From positions 62,001 through 126,000 of the forward strand of contig JAQMWT010000109.1 in assembly GCA_029834535.1 (NCBI GenBank): 64,000 bases of DNA, given 5' to 3'. Below the pieces are notes generated by a model. That model was not told where the DNA came from. It saw only the letters and a program-made list of their open reading frames with translations, and did no database searches. A program made the position numbers and the translations under genes. Shown one piece after another: positions 60,826-64,000 of this stretch. The stretch is from Chrysophaeum taylorii. Taxonomy: Eukaryota > Sar > Pelagophyceae > Pelagomonadales > Pelagomonadaceae. The first letter of the stretch is position 1. Every line of letters begins with the position of its first letter.

Positions 60826-61830
60826 ATGCGAGTTGCGATTGCCAGCGCGCTCGCCGTCACCGTCGCCGCAGCACCACCTTCCAAGGCCGCCAGAGCATCA
60901 ACAGCGGCGGACAAGTGCGCTTTTCGGCCTGCCATCGTCGTCATCTTTGTACGCGTTACGAAGACATGGGGAAGTTCGTTCGATGCGATGCTCGAAACGG
61001 TGGGGTTCGACACGCACACGGCACACGACGAAAAGCAGGCGGTCAACCTGCTCGCGAAGCTCGAGCGGAGGTGCAGCTTGGGCAAGCACGACGGGCTGAT
61101 CGCGGTCCGCCTGGTCGGGTTCATGAACATTGCGGAGAACATCGAAGCCACCAGGACGGCGCTACGACGGCGGGGCGTGCCGGTTGTGACGATGGCGTCT
61201 CTCCAAAACCCGTTGGACTACGCGGTGAGCGTGTACAACCACGTCTGCGGGGGTGGAAGCGACGATAATACCGCTTGCCCTCGCGAGCATTCGGCGCGCG
61301 CGTTGGTTGACTGGGTCTCGCCTAATCTCCAGTGCTCGTATCTGTACATGGTCTGGACGGGCGGCGGCAAGCAAAACGGCACGGCGTACCCCACGCCCGA
61401 GCAGTGCCTCTACGCATACGGCAAATTGCGAATGGGAATGGATCACGTCGCTGACGGTGCTCGCATCAACGACACTTTGGCATTCATCGAGAGAGCAATG
61501 CAAGGATCGGACGACAACTTCTCGGATGTCGCGTCCCGCATCCGCAACATCGAACGGAACTTGGCGACGATGTTCCACGGCAAGGAACGCGCTGTGAGCC
61601 GCGGAGACTTCACCGACGAAGACGAGGTGGCGCTCTCAGCATCCCAAGCTGGAGACTGGGCGATGTATCGCTTCTTCCGTAACCCCTGTGGGACACTCGG
61701 CGAGTTCCTCGAAGACAGCGCGTCGCTGCCCTATAGCTACGTCGTGGGAGAGGCCCAAATCGCTGCGTGCGACGATGCTATTCAAGACGCACATCGAGCC
61801 GCCGTGAATCAGTCCCGGGGATCATCGTGA
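60826..61830 (+). CDS. Sulfotransferase-like secretory protein
   Basis: About 334 residues. The ATG at 60,826 (MRVAIASALAVTVAAAPPS) gives a signal peptide or signal anchor. The earlier frame starts with GTG. The next segment, AIVVIFVRVTKTWGSSFDAML, matches the 5'-phosphosulfate-binding loop of carbohydrate sulfotransferases (..hVpKTGsTSl..ll), and TMASLQNPLDYAVSVYNHV matches the 3'-phosphate motif (..RdP..RavS.Y.h). A Golgi sulfotransferase using PAPS on a glycan is the likely role, but the Gly-to-Trp change in the loop (KTWGSS for KTGGTS) is unusual. Asn-X-Thr sites (QNGT, INDT) are present. The acceptor is unknown. Confidence 0.65.
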   Translation: MRVAIASALAVTVAAAPPSKAARASTAADKCAFRPAIVVIFVRVTKTWGSSFDAMLETVGFDTHTAHDEKQAVNLLAKLERRCSLGKHDGLIAVRLVGFMNIAENIEATRTALRRRGVPVVTMASLQNPLDYAVSVYNHVCGGGSDDNTACPREHSARALVDWVSPNLQCSYLYMVWTGGGKQNGTAYPTPEQCLYAYGKLRMGMDHVADGARINDTLAFIERAMQGSDDNFSDVASRIRNIERNLATMFHGKERAVSRGDFTDEDEVALSASQAGDWAMYRFFRNPCGTLGEFLEDSASLPYSYVVGEAQIAACDDAIQDAHRAAVNQSRGSS

Positions 61831-62657
61831 AGGTCAACAATACCGTCGCTACCACCGTTTAAAACACGTGTTCCCCAGTGCGTGTGGTCCGCGCGTGAGA
61901 GGCCGCGGCAGCACGCGTCGCGCTTCCTAGACCTGGAAGTCCCAAAATTATCACGAGCTTCTTCTCGATATATCTTCTGAGCCCATCGCGTGGACTGGCG
62001 TTTGAACCTGGTGGACCCCAAAGCATGGGCCGCGAGACTCAATGCGAGCTCCCTTCGACGGCCGGACATCCCCCCAAAAAACGCTGCCCCTTCTTCTTGC
62101 TTGTTTATTTATTTATTTATTTAAACCATATGGGGGAGCGACCTCCTCGTGAGAGGGGGGTGGCGTACTATACTCCGGAATGTCGATGCCCTGCGAATGC
62201 ATGGGTCTCCCGACCAATTATTTCACCCCCACAGCAAGCGTAACAGAAGCCCCCACACGCACGACGTGAGGTGAGCAGCACATATGGATGATTCATCATA
62301 TTAACACGCAGTAGCCGGCTGCGAGGAGGGCTCCGCGAGCCGCCGCCACGGGAAAAAAAAAAGAAGCGGCGAAGAAGCACTTTCGGTGGTGGCCAAAGGG
62401 GACGGCCCGGGAGATCAGGTCGCGTGTAAGCCACGGACGTGGTGGTGGTGGTGGTGGTGGTCGGTCAAGTGGCCCGCACAAAATTAATAAGTGGCCCGCA
62501 CAAAATTAATAAGTCGCACTAAAAAAAAATAACAAAGAAAGGAAGATCGGTCGATCGAGCAGTCGGGGGTCGGCGGTCGGTTTTTATCATCGTAAGATTG
62601 CTATAGTCCAAAACGAGCGCAAGAAGGAGTTGTTGTTGTTGTGGTTTACGAATACAT
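61831..62657. other. Intergenic with simple repeats
   Basis: Contains a TATT run (62,103 to 62,122), a GGT run (62,441 to 62,460) and a perfect tandem duplication of GTGGCCCGCACAAAATTAATAA (from about 62,470 to 62,513). No gene seen. Confidence 0.7.
62470..62513. repeat. 22-base tandem duplication
   Basis: Two adjacent identical copies of GTGGCCCGCACAAAATTAATAA. Confidence 0.9.
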
Positions 62658-64000
62658 TTATTTAAGGGCGCGGCGATGCTGGTCGACGAGAAGGTCGAAG
62701 ACCTGGGCGCGGGTGACTTTGTTGTCGCTGGAGGATCTGAGTTGCCATATGGCGGCCTCGATGGAAGAGGCGGTGATGAATCGGTAGACGGTGGTGGCGT
62801 GTCGCGAGTCGAGGCGCTGAACGCGGGCAACGGCCTGGGTCTCGAGGCTGGTGTCGAGAGTGGTGTCCAACAAAATGACCGACGAGGCTTCGGAGATGTT
62901 GAGACCGGCGTTGGAAGTGCGGAGCGAGAGGAGGAGGGCGGTGCAGTCTCGGGCGGTGCGGAAGTCGCGGAGGACCTCGGGGGCCTGGGCGGGAGTGCCG
63001 CGCAAGGCGAGGCTCTTGACGCGACGGTGGTCGAGGGCAGTGGCGACGAGGTCGAGGGCGTCGGCCCACGAGGAGAAGACGAGGCATTTTTCATTTCTGG
63101 CGGCAATGCCCTGGACGAGGTCGCAGACGCTGTCGATTTTGGCGCCGTAGTCGCAGGCGGCTCGCTTGCTGGCGGCGCTGCGCGCGTCGACCAGGGGCTG
63201 GCGCGCCATGGGTTGGCCGTGGAGGACGCCGCAGGCCGGGCAGTCCGTCCGGTCGGTCGCGCAGGCGGAACACAAGACGTGGGCGCAATTGCGCGCGACG
63301 CGGAGGTCGTCGTCGGCGATCGCGGCGCAGGCGGCGCAGGCCGCGCGGCCCCGGCGCTGGTCGGCGCGCGCGACCTCGACGGCGCGGGCAAAGGCGGCCG
63401 AGCGCGTCGCGTCGTCGAAGGAGACGCGCGTCGACGAGGCCTCGTCGTCGAGCACGCAGCTCGCGAGCGCGACGCGCGCAACGAGAGAGAAGCGCTCGTC
63501 GCCGACGCGGGCTAGCAGAGCGCCCGTCGTCGCGACGGCGCCGAGATGGTTTTCGAAGGAAGAGCAATCGATTTTATTGATTTCGGCGGAAGAAGAAGGA
63601 AAAGGAGGAATGGCGCCGCGGCGGCGGCGGGCCGTTGGGTTGTGGTTCGCAACCCAGGAGCTCCAGGCCTCGGACGGCGTAGCTTTGGCGTAATTACTAC
63701 CGTCGTCGCGCGACCGTTTGGAGGACGAGGCGCGCGGGAAGACGAGACGGGCGATGCTGTCGATCGACGCGTGGTTGACGGCGCGCGGGTATGAGGACCA
63801 GAGGAGGGTCGAGGCGCCGTAGTGGGTCGCGGCCGGAACGAAGGCGGCGCGGCGGAAGCAGGCGGCCATGGTCGCTGTAGCGTCGGCGTCGCGGACGACG
63901 GCGAAGGCGGCGTCGGCGTCGTCGCGGCAGCGGTCGAGCTCTTCGACGGCCGCGCGGTCGATTTGCGTCGCCGCCGCCGAGTTGGGCTTGCCGGCGAGCG
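62658..64000 (-). CDS. SNF2-family helicase with RING finger, C-terminal part (continues past the window)
   Basis: The frame is open from the right edge to a stop at 62,658, so at least 447 residues, 5' end missing. The ATG at 63,869 is internal: coding sequence continues above it (KPNSAAATQIDRAAVEELDRC). A RING-type cluster CAACAAIADDDLRVARNCAHV, then CSACATDRTDCPACG lies near 63.3 kb. The helicase C-terminal lobe follows: EKCLVFSSWADALDLVATAL, LLLSLRTSNAGLNISEASSVI, DTTLDTSLETQAVARVQRLDS (usual form P.WNP..E.QA..R.HRIGQ), TTVYRFITASSIEAAIW. This order (RING inside the split helicase) is typical of SHPRH- and RAD5-like proteins, ubiquitin ligases with DNA translocase activity used in DNA damage tolerance. 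Which subgroup cannot be decided without the N-terminus. Confidence 0.85.
   Translation of the reverse strand, partial: LAGKPNSAAATQIDRAAVEELDRCRDDADAAFAVVRDADATATMAACFRRAAFVPAATHYGASTLLWSSYPRAVNHASIDSIARLVFPRASSSKRSRDDGSNYAKATPSEAWSSWVANHNPTARRRRGAIPPFPSSSAEINKIDCSSFENHLGAVATTGALLARVGDERFSLVARVALASCVLDDEASSTRVSFDDATRSAAFARAVEVARADQRRGRAACAACAAIADDDLRVARNCAHVLCSACATDRTDCPACGVLHGQPMARQPLVDARSAASKRAACDYGAKIDSVCDLVQGIAARNEKCLVFSSWADALDLVATALDHRRVKSLALRGTPAQAPEVLRDFRTARDCTALLLSLRTSNAGLNISEASSVILLDTTLDTSLETQAVARVQRLDSRHATTVYRFITASSIEAAIWQLRSSSDNKVTRAQVFDLLVDQHRRALK

Overview
The window looks like nuclear DNA of a unicellular eukaryotic alga, most plausibly a GC-rich, gene-dense stramenopile such as a pelagophyte. 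That placement is an inference. It rests on spliceosomal genes (an SmB protein), ribosomal protein eS10, EMC2, a HECT ligase, very short GT-AG introns (46 to 94 bases), intergenic gaps often under 110 bases, strong GC codon bias and a type I polyketide synthase. No organelle, rRNA or CRISPR signal was seen.

Region 1 (1 to about 14,785) is AT-richer and contains decayed Ty1/copia retrotransposon DNA on the minus strand. An old, heavily mutated copy runs RNase H to reverse transcriptase to integrase at about 1.6 to 5.5 kb. A gag-like ORF lies at 9.9 to 10.5 kb. A younger partial copy (about 11.3 to 14.785 kb) keeps a 689-codon reverse transcriptase/RNase H frame and ends abruptly against a polyketide synthase.

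Region 2 (about 14.79 to 21.4 kb) is a minus-strand reducing PKS relic, KS-AT-DH-MT-ER. It is cut off inside ER and broken by at least four internal stops and three frameshifts. Upstream lies a diverged tandem duplication.

Region 3 (22 to 31.4 kb) holds a one-intron membrane-anchored protein with a histidine cluster, a broken coiled-coil/Tudor-like gene (25.75 to 28.6 kb) and an intact HXXEE-family membrane protein.

Region 4 (31.4 to 64 kb) is dense and mostly intact. In order: a NagB-LmbE fusion, EMC2, a membrane-anchored HECT E3 ligase with three introns reconstructed here, SmB (68 bases from the HECT start), a gene-poor 2.5-kb stretch with a degenerate repeat, a mitochondrial-type FAD/4Fe-4S dehydrogenase, a SAM-domain protein with WH2-like and 17-residue repeats, an RGS-like/IQ protein, a 2OG-Fe(II) oxygenase with an acidic repeat array, eS10, a SET-like protein, a glycosyltransferase-like protein, a PhyH-type dioxygenase, an ADAM-like metalloprotease, a sulfotransferase-like secretory protein, and the C-terminal part of a SNF2/RING helicase that runs off the right edge. 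Neighbours do not form one pathway. The recurring pattern is tight divergent or convergent gene pairing.
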